Assembly (NCBI RefSeq): GCF_041734645.1
Contig: NZ_CP162010.1
Span: forward strand, 434,001-498,000
Direction: 5' to 3'
Origin: Rodentibacter sp901420285
GTDB taxonomy: Bacteria; Pseudomonadota; Gammaproteobacteria; Enterobacterales; Pasteurellaceae
DNA length: 64,000 nt
Position 1 is the stretch's first letter. Each line of letters starts with the position of its first letter. Position numbers and translations under genes: made by a program. The notes under the pieces were generated by a model. It searched no databases and had not been told where the DNA came from. It was given only the letters and a program-made list of their open reading frames with translations. Below, piece by piece: positions 30,904-39,756 of the stretch.

Positions 30904-32853
30904 TTATAACTCGTCTAATAAAGGCTGCCAGTGAAGCGGTTTGAGCAAGGCGTTAAATTCGTTGCGGTTGGCGTTAGTTAAGCATAATTCCGTGTCGCTT
31001 AATAATTTCACCGCATCGGCAAGCGCACTGCAGTTTTTGCTTTCTAGTTGGGCGCAAAGGGCACTCAAAAATGACGTACTGTGTTGTTCGTCGGAAAGTA
31101 GCGCCGTTATGCATTTTTGCAGATTTTGCGCGCGCAATAGGCTTGGCACTCGATTGAGCGTTAAGCGGCGTTGCGCGTGGTTGGCGATGAATTCAAAGCC
31201 GGCGCGGGTGAAATCTTCGCGTTGTTTTTCCCAGCGATTAAATTGTGTTTCGGTTAAGCGAAATACAATGGGAATCAGCAACGGTTGCTGTTCGACAGGT
31301 GTTTGTTGAAGCGCTAATTTCCATTGCAGTCGTTGCAATTTTTCTAATGACAGCAAGAAGAAATCTTGTTGCTGCTGCAACAACAAGGCGCGATTTTCGA
31401 TTAATGCGAGCGCGCGAAGATGCGGTTGTGTTTTGAGGTCGGTTTCCGTTGCGCTAAAAGCCGGTGGTGCAGGGGAAAAAGAAGGGGCGGATGGCTCGAT
31501 GATATGGCTCGAAGCAGCTTTTCCGCCCAGTAATTCACCGTACAATTTCTGTTCGATTTTGCTCGGTTGTTCCGTACGATAATGCGCGCGGGAGTCGCGA
31601 TAACCTTCAAGCGTCGGGTGAGACGAGTTGCTGTCGTCGGTCGAAAAATACGGCGAAAAGTGCGCGTTTTTTTCCGTCGGCAGCGGGTTAGGTACAAACA
31701 TATTTTGTCCGGCGGCAGCGCGATTCGGTTTGTTCGGCCGAGAAGCCTCATAACTCGGCAGCGGTTCGCGAATTTCATTGAGGTTCCGATTTAGCACCGC
31801 ATTGGAGGGCGTATTTTCGGGCGCTTGAAATTGCATTTGCGCCGGGTTATTTAGTGCTTGGCTATTTAGCGCATGGCTCACGCCTTCATAGATAAAATCG
31901 TGAATTAAGCGCGGTTGATGAAAACGCACTTCATGTTTGGTCGGATGTACGTTTACGTCCACTTCGTGCGGATTGAGATCGATAAATAAAACGAAGGCCG
32001 GATAGGCGTCACTCGGTAAATGTTCGGCGTAAGCCTGACGAATGGCGTGCATAATCACTTTGTCGCGCACCATGCGACCGTTGATATAGCAATAGCTCAA
32101 ATCATTTTGCGAACGATAGAAATTCGGTGCGGCGAGCCAACCGGAAAGATGCAAATCGTCGTGCTTCCAATCAATGCGTAACGCATTTTTAACAAAATCC
32201 TCGCCACAAATGGCGCTGATGCGTTTAAGTTGCTGTGGCAGATCGGCAGCTTGACGATATTGGCGCACGATTTTGCCGTTGTGCGTTAAAGTGAGGGCAA
32301 TATTGAATTTCGCCAAGGCGATGCGACGAATGACTTCGTCAATATGTGCGAATTCAGTTTTATCGGCACGTAAAAATTTGCGTCGCGCCGGTGTATTAAA
32401 AAATAAATTGGCGACTTCCACTGTGGTGCCGACAGGATGCGAGGCCGGTTTGACCGTGGTTTCCATCTCGCGTCCTTGGGCATAAACCTGCCAGGCTTCT
32501 GTTTGTTCGGCGGTTCGTGAAGTTAGCGTTAAACGTGAAACAGAACTGATACTGGCCAATGCCTCGCCACGAAAGCCTAAACTTAAAATCATTTCGAGAT
32601 CGTCAAGATCGGCGATTTTACTGGTGGCATGGCGCGTCAAGGCGAGCTCAAGTTCGTCTTTGGGAATGCCGCAGCCGTTGTCACGAATACGGATTAAGCC
32701 GGCGCCGCCGTTTTCAATGTCCACTTGGATTTTGTTGGCGCCCGCATCAAGACTGTTTTCCAGCAATTCTTTCACTACGGAGGCCGGGCGTTCCACGACT
32801 TCGCCGGCGGCAATTTGGTTGGCCAGTTGCGGGGAAAGAATTTTAATCGCCAT
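30904..32853 (-). CDS. mutL: DNA mismatch repair protein MutL
   Basis: 649 aa. It couples MutS mismatch recognition to MutH and UvrD. The GHKL ATPase is at the N-terminus (ENSLDAGA, DNGCGI, GFRGEALASI), followed by a long low-conservation linker (about 340-450) and a C-terminal dimerisation domain. The ATG overlaps the amiB stop by one base. The 11-mer copy at 31793-31803 falls in the linker (Asn-Ala-Val-Leu-Asn), where an insertion would be tolerated. Confidence 0.96.
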   Translation of the reverse strand: MAIKILSPQLANQIAAGEVVERPASVVKELLENSLDAGANKIQVDIENGGAGLIRIRDNGCGIPKDELELALTRHATSKIADLDDLEMILSLGFRGEALASISSVSRLTLTSRTAEQTEAWQVYAQGREMETTVKPASHPVGTTVEVANLFFNTPARRKFLRADKTEFAHIDEVIRRIALAKFNIALTLTHNGKIVRQYRQAADLPQQLKRISAICGEDFVKNALRIDWKHDDLHLSGWLAAPNFYRSQNDLSYCYINGRMVRDKVIMHAIRQAYAEHLPSDAYPAFVLFIDLNPHEVDVNVHPTKHEVRFHQPRLIHDFIYEGVSHALNSQALNNPAQMQFQAPENTPSNAVLNRNLNEIREPLPSYEASRPNKPNRAAAGQNMFVPNPLPTEKNAHFSPYFSTDDSNSSHPTLEGYRDSRAHYRTEQPSKIEQKLYGELLGGKAASSHIIEPSAPSFSPAPPAFSATETDLKTQPHLRALALIENRALLLQQQQDFFLLSLEKLQRLQWKLALQQTPVEQQPLLIPIVFRLTETQFNRWEKQREDFTRAGFEFIANHAQRRLTLNRVPSLLRAQNLQKCITALLSDEQHSTSFLSALCAQLESKNCSALADAVKLLSDTELCLTNANRNEFNALLKPLHWQPLLDEL

Positions 32854-34136
32854 TATTTTTCTCTTAACTTAATTTTTTGTCCGGTAAGGACTTTACCGTC
32901 TTTCAATTTAGGGTTGAGTTTTAAAATTTGATTCACCGGGATGTTGTATTCACGGGAAATCGCGTAAATCGTTTGGTCTTTTTGGACAATGTGATAAAGC
33001 GGAATTTCGCCTTTTTTCGGGTCAGTTTTCTTATCGCTTTTAGCAGGCTTATTATCGCTTTTTTTATCGGCCGGTTTAGCGTTTTCTACTTTATTATTTT
33101 CTACTTTTTTAGGTTCGACCGTTTTAGCTTCGGCGGCTTTCTGATTTTTGCCATTGTCCGGAATTTTTATAGTTTCGCCAATCCACAACTCTTTACGTTT
33201 AAGTTTATTAAGGGCAATGATGTCCGCCGTTTTGACGTCATATTTATTGGCGAGACTACCGAGGCTTTCACCGTTTTTCACTTTATGACGGATTAAGCTG
33301 TCTTTCACCGATAACTTGTTGGCGTCTTTATCTGCGTTTTCCTGTTCAACGGTGACGACGGATTTTAAATTGCCGTTGCGATAGGCTACCAATCCCTCGT
33401 AAATCATATAGGCGATGCGGCGCCGATAGGCCGGCGAATTGAGTTTTTGTTCTTCTTCCGCGTTGGATAAAAAACCGGTTTCCACCAACACCGACGGAAT
33501 GTCCGGTGAACGCAATACGCCGAGACTGGCATGCTGCGGCGTGCTGCGGCTTAAGGTCGTCACTTTGGCGAAGCGACGCAAAATATTTCTACCGATTTCG
33601 TAACCGGTGCGCTGGCTGTGGCCGAATTGCAAATCTAATACGGTTTGATCTAAATATTTGTCATTGTTATGTGAAAGCACTTTGCCCGCACCGCCTAATA
33701 GTTCGGAGCGTTTTTCGTCGTCTTCCAGCCATTGCCCCATTTCATCGTTTGCGCGGCGATTGGAAAGCACCCAAACGGAAGCACCGCGTTGGTTCGGATT
33801 TAACGACGAATCGGCATGAATGGAAACCAAATAATTGGCTTTAAATTTGCGTGCAATTTCCGAGCGTTCAGGTACGGAAATATAGTAATCGCCGTTGCGT
33901 GTTAATACACCGCGAAAATTGGGATCTTTATCCAGTAAAGCTTTCAGTTCGCGCGCAATAGAAAGCGTAACGTTTTTTTCGTAAATGCCTAAATTGCGTC
34001 CGACAGCGCCCGGATCTTTGCCGCCGTGGCCAGGATCAATGGCGATTATCCAAGGCGCCGCAAAAACCGATGTAGGAAAAAGCACGGTTGAAAAAAAGGA
34101 AAATATCCCGAAAAGAAACAAAAATTTTGCTTTCAT
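32853..34136 (-). CDS. amiB: N-acetylmuramoyl-L-alanine amidase AmiB
   Basis: 427 aa from the ATG at 34136. It cleaves septal peptidoglycan during cell separation. A signal peptide (MKAKFLFLFGIF...SVFAAPW, cleavage near residue 26) leads into an Amidase_3 zinc domain (IAIDPGHGGKDPGAVG, later SIHADSS), a Lys/Asp-rich linker and two C-terminal LysM domains (RHKVKNGESLGSLANKY and YHIVQKDQTIYAISREY). A longer frame to 34220 is rejected because it would bury the signal peptide. Confidence 0.95.
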   Translation of the reverse strand: MKAKFLFLFGIFSFFSTVLFPTSVFAAPWIIAIDPGHGGKDPGAVGRNLGIYEKNVTLSIARELKALLDKDPNFRGVLTRNGDYYISVPERSEIARKFKANYLVSIHADSSLNPNQRGASVWVLSNRRANDEMGQWLEDDEKRSELLGGAGKVLSHNNDKYLDQTVLDLQFGHSQRTGYEIGRNILRRFAKVTTLSRSTPQHASLGVLRSPDIPSVLVETGFLSNAEEEQKLNSPAYRRRIAYMIYEGLVAYRNGNLKSVVTVEQENADKDANKLSVKDSLIRHKVKNGESLGSLANKYDVKTADIIALNKLKRKELWIGETIKIPDNGKNQKAAEAKTVEPKKVENNKVENAKPADKKSDNKPAKSDKKTDPKKGEIPLYHIVQKDQTIYAISREYNIPVNQILKLNPKLKDGKVLTGQKIKLREK

Positions 34137-34152
34137 GTGCAATGTGTAAGAG

Positions 34153-34623
34153 TTATAGCTGGCGAAGAATTTGTTCGCCCAATGTGGTTTGTGCGATGAG
34201 CGTAATGTTGCGCGCATCATCGTAATAATCGATATTGACCGATAAATCTGCCGGCGGAAGCAGCCCTTCGCCTTTTTCCGGCCATTCGATCAGACAAATG
34301 CAGTCTTTGGCGAAATAGTCGCGAATGCCCATAAACTCCAATTCCTCCGGATCGGCGAGACGATATAAATCGAAATGGTAAATCATTTTGCCGGCGACGT
34401 TGTATTCCTCCACTAAAGTATAAGTCGGACTTTTCACCTTGCCTTGATGCCCCAAACCTTGCACCATACCGCGTGTAAGTGTGGTTTTGCCGGCGCCTAA
34501 ATCGCCGTTGAAATATAAAATTACGGCGCGATTTGCTTGGACTTGTAAAATATTTTCAGCCAACTTTTTGCCGAAACGGAGCATGGTGGATTCATCAGGA
34601 ATATAACGGGTTGATTCGAGCAT
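34153..34623 (-). CDS. tsaE: tRNA threonylcarbamoyladenosine ATPase TsaE
   Basis: 156 aa from the ATG at 34623; an ATG three codons upstream (34632) is also possible. TsaE is needed with TsaB/D/C for the t6A37 modification of ANN-decoding tRNAs. The Walker A motif GDLGAGKTTLTRG and the HFDLYRL strand are diagnostic. The start was chosen by memory of the H. influenzae protein, which begins close to Met-Glu-Ser before the YIPDE segment. It is the first gene of the five-gene minus-strand operon. Confidence 0.95.
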   Translation of the reverse strand: MLESTRYIPDESTMLRFGKKLAENILQVQANRAVILYFNGDLGAGKTTLTRGMVQGLGHQGKVKSPTYTLVEEYNVAGKMIYHFDLYRLADPEELEFMGIRDYFAKDCICLIEWPEKGEGLLPPADLSVNIDYYDDARNITLIAQTTLGEQILRQL

Positions 34624-34632
34624 AGTTATCAT

Positions 34633-34934
34633 GATTGATTAGCGTTAAAACGGTGCGAGATTTTACCCCATTTTAGGCGTTTTCGCGAAACGGATTTTGG
34701 TGAGAACGGCTATTTGCCGGTATGCTGCGGGTAAATTGACAAAATGCCTGTCGATCAAAGCGTTGGCTTGTGTCAAAGAATAGCACTGCATTGGAGGCGG
34801 CTTCAATGCGGTGCTATTTTGGAAGGATAATTTCTGCCTCAAGCCATCGCCGCACCGTTTCATAAGTCGCCTAAAAGCATTTTCTCGTTTGGCATAAATA
34901 AAAAATCCGCTGCTTTTGCAACGGATTGTGAATT
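34633..34934. other. Intergenic region between tsaE and tRNA-Gly, with a motif hairpin
   Basis: No gene. It contains an inverted pair of the interspersed motif: AGCACTGCATTG (34782-34793, one base off) and CAATGCGGTGCT (34804-34815), which pair around a short loop and are followed by ATTTT on the plus strand. It may end transcription of the tRNA-Gly pair or of anything reading toward it. Confidence 0.6.
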
Positions 34935-35010
<76 letters not shown>

Positions 35011-35025
35011 ATTGAGTGTGAAAAT

Positions 35026-35101
<76 letters not shown>

Positions 35102-35127
35102 AAATTCACATCAGTGAATGGGGCGAC

Positions 35128-35155
35128 ATTATACGAATATTTTAATGCCTTGCAA
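35128..35155 (-). promoter_or_regulatory. Promoter of the tRNA-Gly pair
   Basis: On the minus strand: -35 TTGCAA (35155-35150), a 16-bp spacer and a perfect -10 TATAAT (35133-35128). It is followed by GTCGCCCC, a GC-rich discriminator typical of stringently controlled stable-RNA promoters. Confidence 0.8.
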
Positions 35156-35191
35156 GGGCAAAATTTGTAAAAAGCGCCGCTTGGCGAAGTT

Positions 35192-35740
35192 TTAATCCAA
35201 TTTGATGAAATGATCGCGATAATAAGCGAGTTCTTTGATGGATTCGCGAATATCGTCCAGAGCCAAGTGCGTGTTGCCTTTTTGGAATCCTTCCAATACT
35301 TCCGGTTTCCAACGGGCAGCAAGTTCTTTCAAGGTGCTGACATCGATATGGCGATAATGAAAATAATCCGCCAAATCCGGCATATATTGATATAAAAAAC
35401 GCTTATCTTGCGCGATGCTGTTGCCGCAAATCGGCGATGCGCCTTTCGGCACCCAGCGTTTTAAAAAATCTAAGGTTTGTAATTCCGCTGCTCGTTCGGT
35501 GAGTTTGCTGGCTCTGACACGTTCCACCAAGCCGTTCGCCGTGTGCGTTTTCACGCACCAATCAGACATTTTGCCCAGCAATTCGTCACTCTGATGCACC
35601 GCCAAGACAGGGCCTTCGGCCAGAATGTTGAGATTTTTATCGGTGACGATGGTGGCAATTTCAATAATACGTTCTTTTTCCGGATCTAAGCCCGTCATTT
35701 CTAAGTCGAGCCAAATCAGATTTTGTTTATCTAATTGCAT
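35192..35740 (-). CDS. orn: Oligoribonuclease Orn
   Basis: 182 aa from the ATG at 35740. It degrades 2-5 nt RNAs, including pGpG-type dinucleotides, to mononucleotides. The DEDD exonuclease signature begins WLDLEMTGLDPEKE, and HLALDDIRESIKEL near the C-terminus supplies later acidic residues. The frame extends 82 codons upstream without family sequence and is rejected there. It is divergent from rsgA. Confidence 0.96.
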   Translation of the reverse strand: MQLDKQNLIWLDLEMTGLDPEKERIIEIATIVTDKNLNILAEGPVLAVHQSDELLGKMSDWCVKTHTANGLVERVRASKLTERAAELQTLDFLKRWVPKGASPICGNSIAQDKRFLYQYMPDLADYFHYRHIDVSTLKELAARWKPEVLEGFQKGNTHLALDDIRESIKELAYYRDHFIKLD

Positions 35741-35809
35741 AATATAAGGTATCCTATGTGAAATTTTTTTCATTTTAGCAGAAACTTCGCAGAAAACGAC
35801 CGCACTTTT

Positions 35810-36850
35810 ATGGCTAAACGTAAACTTACCCAAAACCAAACCCGCCGTATTCAAGCTAACAACGCCAAAACCTTGCATCGTCATAAAAGAAAGGACATTG
35901 AATGGCAAGACGAAATGCTCGGCGAGTCGCAAGAAGGTATTGTGGTTACGCGTTATTCCGCGCATGCGGATGTAGAAAATGCGCAAGGCGAGGTTTATCG
36001 TTGTAATTTGCGTCGTGCTTTATCAGGCGTGGTGGTGGGCGATCATGTGGTGTGGCGTAAAGGCAATCAACAATTACAAGGCGTCAGCGGTGTAATTGAG
36101 GCAATTCATCCGCGTCGTAATGAAATCGCACGTCCTGATTATTATGACGGCTTGAAACCAATTGCGGCGAATATCGACCGCATTATTATTGTTTCCGCCA
36201 TGTTGCCTGCGCTTTCTTTGAATATTATTGATCGCTATCTTGTGGTATGTGAAGCCGCCCGCATTGAACCGCTGATTGTCGTCAATAAAGGTGATTTGTT
36301 GTCGCAACAGCAAGAAAAGGAAGTGGAAGGGCAACTGCAGATTTACCGCGATATCGGTTACCAAACGATGATTATTTCTGCACAAAACGGAAAAAATATG
36401 GAAAAACTGAGCGCGCTTTTAAGTGAAGGCACATCAATTTTCGTTGGGCAATCGGGCGTAGGGAAATCCAGCTTAATCAATCGTATCTTGCCGTCCGTGA
36501 ATGCGGTGGTGGGAAGCATTAGCGAAACTTCGGGTTTAGGTCAGCACACGACGACCTCTTCTCGTTTATACCATTTACCGCAAGGCGGGAATTTGATTGA
36601 TTCGCCGGGCATTCGTGAATTCGGTTTGTGGCATTTGGATGCGGAGCAAATTACTAAAGGTTACCGCGAATTTCAATATGTGCTTGGCACCTGTAAATTT
36701 CGCGATTGCAAACATTTGAATGATCCCGGCTGTGCATTACGCGATGCAGTAGCAGCGGGGCGCATCTCTTCAGTTCGTTATGATAATTATCATAAGCTTA
36801 TAGCGAGTTTATCGGAAACCAAATCACAACGACATTTTTCTACGCTTTGA
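35810..36850 (+). CDS. rsgA: Ribosome small-subunit GTPase RsgA
   Basis: 346 aa. It is a circularly permuted GTPase that acts late in 30S maturation. The basic N-terminus and OB-fold (about 40-110) precede the permuted G-motifs in the order VVNKGD (G4), GQSGVGKSSL (G1), DSPGIREFG (G3), then a zinc-binding CKFRDCKHLNDPGC. The uptake core ACCGCACTT (35799-35807) lies 2 bp before the ATG and takes the place of a Shine-Dalgarno box. Confidence 0.96.
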   Translation: MAKRKLTQNQTRRIQANNAKTLHRHKRKDIEWQDEMLGESQEGIVVTRYSAHADVENAQGEVYRCNLRRALSGVVVGDHVVWRKGNQQLQGVSGVIEAIHPRRNEIARPDYYDGLKPIAANIDRIIIVSAMLPALSLNIIDRYLVVCEAARIEPLIVVNKGDLLSQQQEKEVEGQLQIYRDIGYQTMIISAQNGKNMEKLSALLSEGTSIFVGQSGVGKSSLINRILPSVNAVVGSISETSGLGQHTTTSSRLYHLPQGGNLIDSPGIREFGLWHLDAEQITKGYREFQYVLGTCKFRDCKHLNDPGCALRDAVAAGRISSVRYDNYHKLIASLSETKSQRHFSTL

Positions 36851-37027
36851 TTCAATTTCATGCAAATAAGATAACATTTGGACATATAGGAATACTTCTG
36901 TTTTTACGACATAACGCAAGTTTTTTCCCGTTTTTCCTTGATTATTTAGCCTTTAGCAAGGATACTATCGCGGGTTTTTTGAATCTGGCTATTTTAAAAT
37001 TAAACAATTACTAAATAGAGGTAACAT
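36851..37027 (+). promoter_or_regulatory. Leader and probable promoter region of ptsH
   Basis: 177 bp, AT-rich, with no gene. A promoter for pts is expected here, but I cannot single out a convincing -35/-10 pair. A TAGAGG box precedes the ptsH ATG. Confidence 0.4.
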
Positions 37028-37285
37028 ATGTTTTCAAAAGATGTCGAAATCACAGCTCCTAACGGTTTGCACACTCGTCCGGCTGCACAATTTGTCAAAG
37101 AAGCAAAAGGCTTTGTTTCTGATATCACTGTGACATCCGCAGGGAAAAGTGCTAGTGCGAAAAGTTTGTTTAAGTTACAAACTTTAGGTTTAACGCAAGG
37201 GACAGTGATCACTATTTCTGCAGACGGTGAAGACGAGCAACAAGCTGTCGAACATTTAGTCGCATTAATTCCAACTTTAGAATAA
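37028..37285 (+). CDS. ptsH: Phosphocarrier protein HPr
   Basis: 85 aa, the exact family length. It passes phosphate from Enzyme I to sugar-specific EIIA proteins. H15 (APNGLHTRPAA) is the phosphorylation site and S46 is at the regulatory serine position. It is the first gene of ptsH-ptsI-crr; a long inverted repeat separates it from ptsI. Confidence 0.98.
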   Translation: MFSKDVEITAPNGLHTRPAAQFVKEAKGFVSDITVTSAGKSASAKSLFKLQTLGLTQGTVITISADGEDEQQAVEHLVALIPTLE

Positions 37286-37292
37286 TTTTGAA

Positions 37293-37370
37293 TATAGCCA
37301 TAAAATCCGTTTTAAGTTTGCTCCGGTTTAGGTACTCGGGAAATGTTGCGGTATTTTATGGCTATAGTTT
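37293..37370 (+). repeat. 14-bp perfect inverted repeat between ptsH and ptsI
   Basis: TATAGCCATAAAAT (37293-37306) and ATTTTATGGCTATA (37353-37366) are perfect reverse complements; the inner CCG/CGG extends the stem after a 1-base bulge. A 4-base run of T (GTTTTG) follows. The structure starts 8 bp after the ptsH stop and probably acts as an attenuator or mRNA 3'-end stabiliser. Confidence 0.7.
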
Positions 37371-37406
37371 TGTTTGACCCCTATTAAATTGTTTCGGAAG
37401 GTGAAC

Positions 37407-39134
37407 ATGATCTCAGGTATTCCCGCATCCCCAGGTATTGTCTTTGGTAAGGCATTAGTGCTTAAAGAAGAAAAAATCGTTCTTGATACGACTAAAATTA
37501 CAGATGATCAAGTTGAAGCTGAAGTGGCACGCTTTTATGAGGGCAGAAATGCCGCCGTTGAGCAATTAAATTCCATTAAGGATCGAGCATTCGCTTCATT
37601 GGGTGAAGAAAAAGCGGCGATTTTTGAAGGCCACTTAATGATTCTTGAAGACGAAGAATTAGAAGAGGAAATTTTAGATTATCTTCGTTCACATAACGTT
37701 AACGCTAGCGTCGCAGCAAGCAAAATTATCGATCAACAAGTGGCGATGCTGTCGGAAATCGATGATGAATATTTGAAAGAGCGAGCCGGTGATATTCGTG
37801 ATATCGGTAATCGTTTAATTAAAAATATTTTAGGTATGCCGATTGTCGATCTTGGCGATATTAACGAGGAATCGATTCTTGTAGCGTATGATTTAACCCC
37901 ATCCGAAACTGCACAGCTTAATCTTGAGAAAGTGCTTGGCTTCATCACCGACATCGGCGGTCGTACTTCTCATACTTCTATCATGGCGCGTTCTTTAGAA
38001 TTACCGGCGATTGTGGGCACAAATAATGTCACCGAACAAGTTAATACCGGTGATTTCTTAATTCTTGACGCGGTAAATAACAGAATTTATATCAATCCGA
38101 CTCAAGCTCAAATTGATGAATTAAAAGCATTGGAAGCAAAGCTAGCGGAAGAAAAAGCGGAATTGGCGAAATTAAAAGATCTTCCGGCAATTACTTTAGA
38201 CGGTCATAAAGTGGACGTGGTGGCAAACATCGGAACCATTCGCGACTGCGACGGCGCTAATCGTAACGGTGCTGAGGGTGTAGGGCTATATCGTACCGAA
38301 TTTTTATTTATGGATCGTGATCAATTACCGACCGAAGAAGAGCAGTTCATTGCTTATAAAGAAGTGGTAGAAGCGATGGATGGCCGCTTAGTGGTACTTC
38401 GCACGATGGATATCGGCGGCGATAAAGATTTGCCGTATTTGGATTTACCGAAAGAAATGAATCCATTCTTGGGCTGGCGCGCAATTCGTATCGCTTTAGA
38501 TCGTCGTGAAATTCTGCATGCGCAATTACGCGCCGTGTTAAGAGCTTCCGCATTCGGTAAATTGGCGGTGATGTTCCCGATGATTATTTCGGTGGAAGAA
38601 ATTCGTGAATTAAAATCCGTGATGGAAATCTTAAAAGCGGAATTGCGTACGGAAGGTAAAGCGTTTGATGAAAACATTCAAATTGGCGTGATGGTGGAAA
38701 CGCCGTCTGCTGCGGTGAACGCAAAATTCTTAGCAAAAGAAGTCGATTTCTTTAGCATCGGTACTAATGACTTAACCCAATATACTTTAGCGGTCGATCG
38801 TGGTAATGAATTGATTTCTCACCTTTATAATCCAATGCAACCGTCTGTGTTGAGTTTAATTAAACAAGTCATTGATGCGTCGCACACCGAAGGTAAATGG
38901 ACGGGAATGTGTGGCGAATTGGCTGGTGACGAGCATGCAACCTTATTGTTGCTCGGTATGGGGTTAGACGAGTTCAGTATGAGTGCGATTTCTGTGCCAC
39001 GCATTAAAAAGTTAATCCGTAACGTGAATTTTCAAGATGCAAAAGCGCTTGCAGATAAGGCGTTACAGCAACCGACTGCAGCACAAATCGAGCGGTTAAT
39101 TGAAGAATTTTTGGCAGAAAAAGCGCTAAACTAG
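37407..39134 (+). CDS. ptsI: PTS Enzyme I
   Basis: 575 aa from the ATG at 37407, the same length as E. coli Enzyme I. It autophosphorylates from phosphoenolpyruvate and phosphorylates HPr. H189 in GGRTSHTSIMARS is the active site; the C-terminal PEP-binding domain contains GVGLYRTEFLFMDR and SIGTNDLTQYTLAVDR. An AAGGTGA box supports this start over an upstream TTG at 37374. Confidence 0.97.
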   Translation: MISGIPASPGIVFGKALVLKEEKIVLDTTKITDDQVEAEVARFYEGRNAAVEQLNSIKDRAFASLGEEKAAIFEGHLMILEDEELEEEILDYLRSHNVNASVAASKIIDQQVAMLSEIDDEYLKERAGDIRDIGNRLIKNILGMPIVDLGDINEESILVAYDLTPSETAQLNLEKVLGFITDIGGRTSHTSIMARSLELPAIVGTNNVTEQVNTGDFLILDAVNNRIYINPTQAQIDELKALEAKLAEEKAELAKLKDLPAITLDGHKVDVVANIGTIRDCDGANRNGAEGVGLYRTEFLFMDRDQLPTEEEQFIAYKEVVEAMDGRLVVLRTMDIGGDKDLPYLDLPKEMNPFLGWRAIRIALDRREILHAQLRAVLRASAFGKLAVMFPMIISVEEIRELKSVMEILKAELRTEGKAFDENIQIGVMVETPSAAVNAKFLAKEVDFFSIGTNDLTQYTLAVDRGNELISHLYNPMQPSVLSLIKQVIDASHTEGKWTGMCGELAGDEHATLLLLGMGLDEFSMSAISVPRIKKLIRNVNFQDAKALADKALQQPTAAQIERLIEEFLAEKALN

Positions 39135-39193
39135 ATACAAAATTAAGGTTTTGCGTTAAAATGCCGGCCATCTTTAATGGATAGGAGATTAAA

Positions 39194-39694
39194 ATGGGCT
39201 TATTTGACAAATTATTCGGTTCTAAAGAGAACAAATCGGTAGAAGTCGAAATTTATGCACCGCTTTCAGGTGAAATCGTAAATATCGAAGATGTACCTGA
39301 TGTTGTGTTCTCTGAAAAAATCGTTGGTGACGGTATCGCTATCCGTCCGAAAGGCAACAAGATCGTAGCCCCGATTGATGGCGTTATCGGTAAAATTTTC
39401 GAAACCAACCACGCATTTTCAATGGAATCAAAAGAAGGGATTGAATTATTCGTTCACTTCGGCATTGATACTGTGGAATTAAAAGGCGAAGGGTTTACCC
39501 GCATCGCCCAAGAAGGCCAGGCTGTAAAACGTGGCGATACGGTGATTGAATTCGATCTTGAATTATTAGAATCCAAAGCAAAATCCGTATTAACGCCGGT
39601 TGTAGTTTCTAATATGGACGAAATTTCCAACATCGAGAAAAAATCAGGCGAAGTGGTTGCCGGTGAATCCATCGTGTTGGTACTCAAAAAATAG
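39194..39694 (+). CDS. crr: Glucose-specific PTS component EIIA-Glc
   Basis: 166 aa. It accepts phosphate from HPr and in enteric bacteria controls adenylate cyclase and inducer exclusion. H88 (FVHFGIDTV) is the phosphorylated residue, with H73 nearby. It is 59 bp after ptsI with an AGGAGA box and is followed by a terminator. In a Pasteurellaceae cell it links sugar status to cAMP-CRP. Confidence 0.97.
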   Translation: MGLFDKLFGSKENKSVEVEIYAPLSGEIVNIEDVPDVVFSEKIVGDGIAIRPKGNKIVAPIDGVIGKIFETNHAFSMESKEGIELFVHFGIDTVELKGEGFTRIAQEGQAVKRGDTVIEFDLELLESKAKSVLTPVVVSNMDEISNIEKKSGEVVAGESIVLVLKK

Positions 39695-39704
39695 TTTTTG
39701 TTAT

Positions 39705-39742
39705 CTCTGAAAAGTCCGCCGTTGAGCGGATTTTTTATTTCT
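39705..39742 (+). terminator. Terminator after crr
   Basis: A short TCCGC/GCGGA stem inside AAAAGTCCGC-CGTTGA-GCGGATTTTTT, ending the pts operon 15 bp after the crr stop. Confidence 0.75.
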
Positions 39743-39756
39743 ACAAAGAGAAAATT

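Noticed and set aside
34137..34220. Longer AmiB beginning at 34220
   Set aside because: It would place 28 residues before a clear signal peptide and overlap the end of tsaE.
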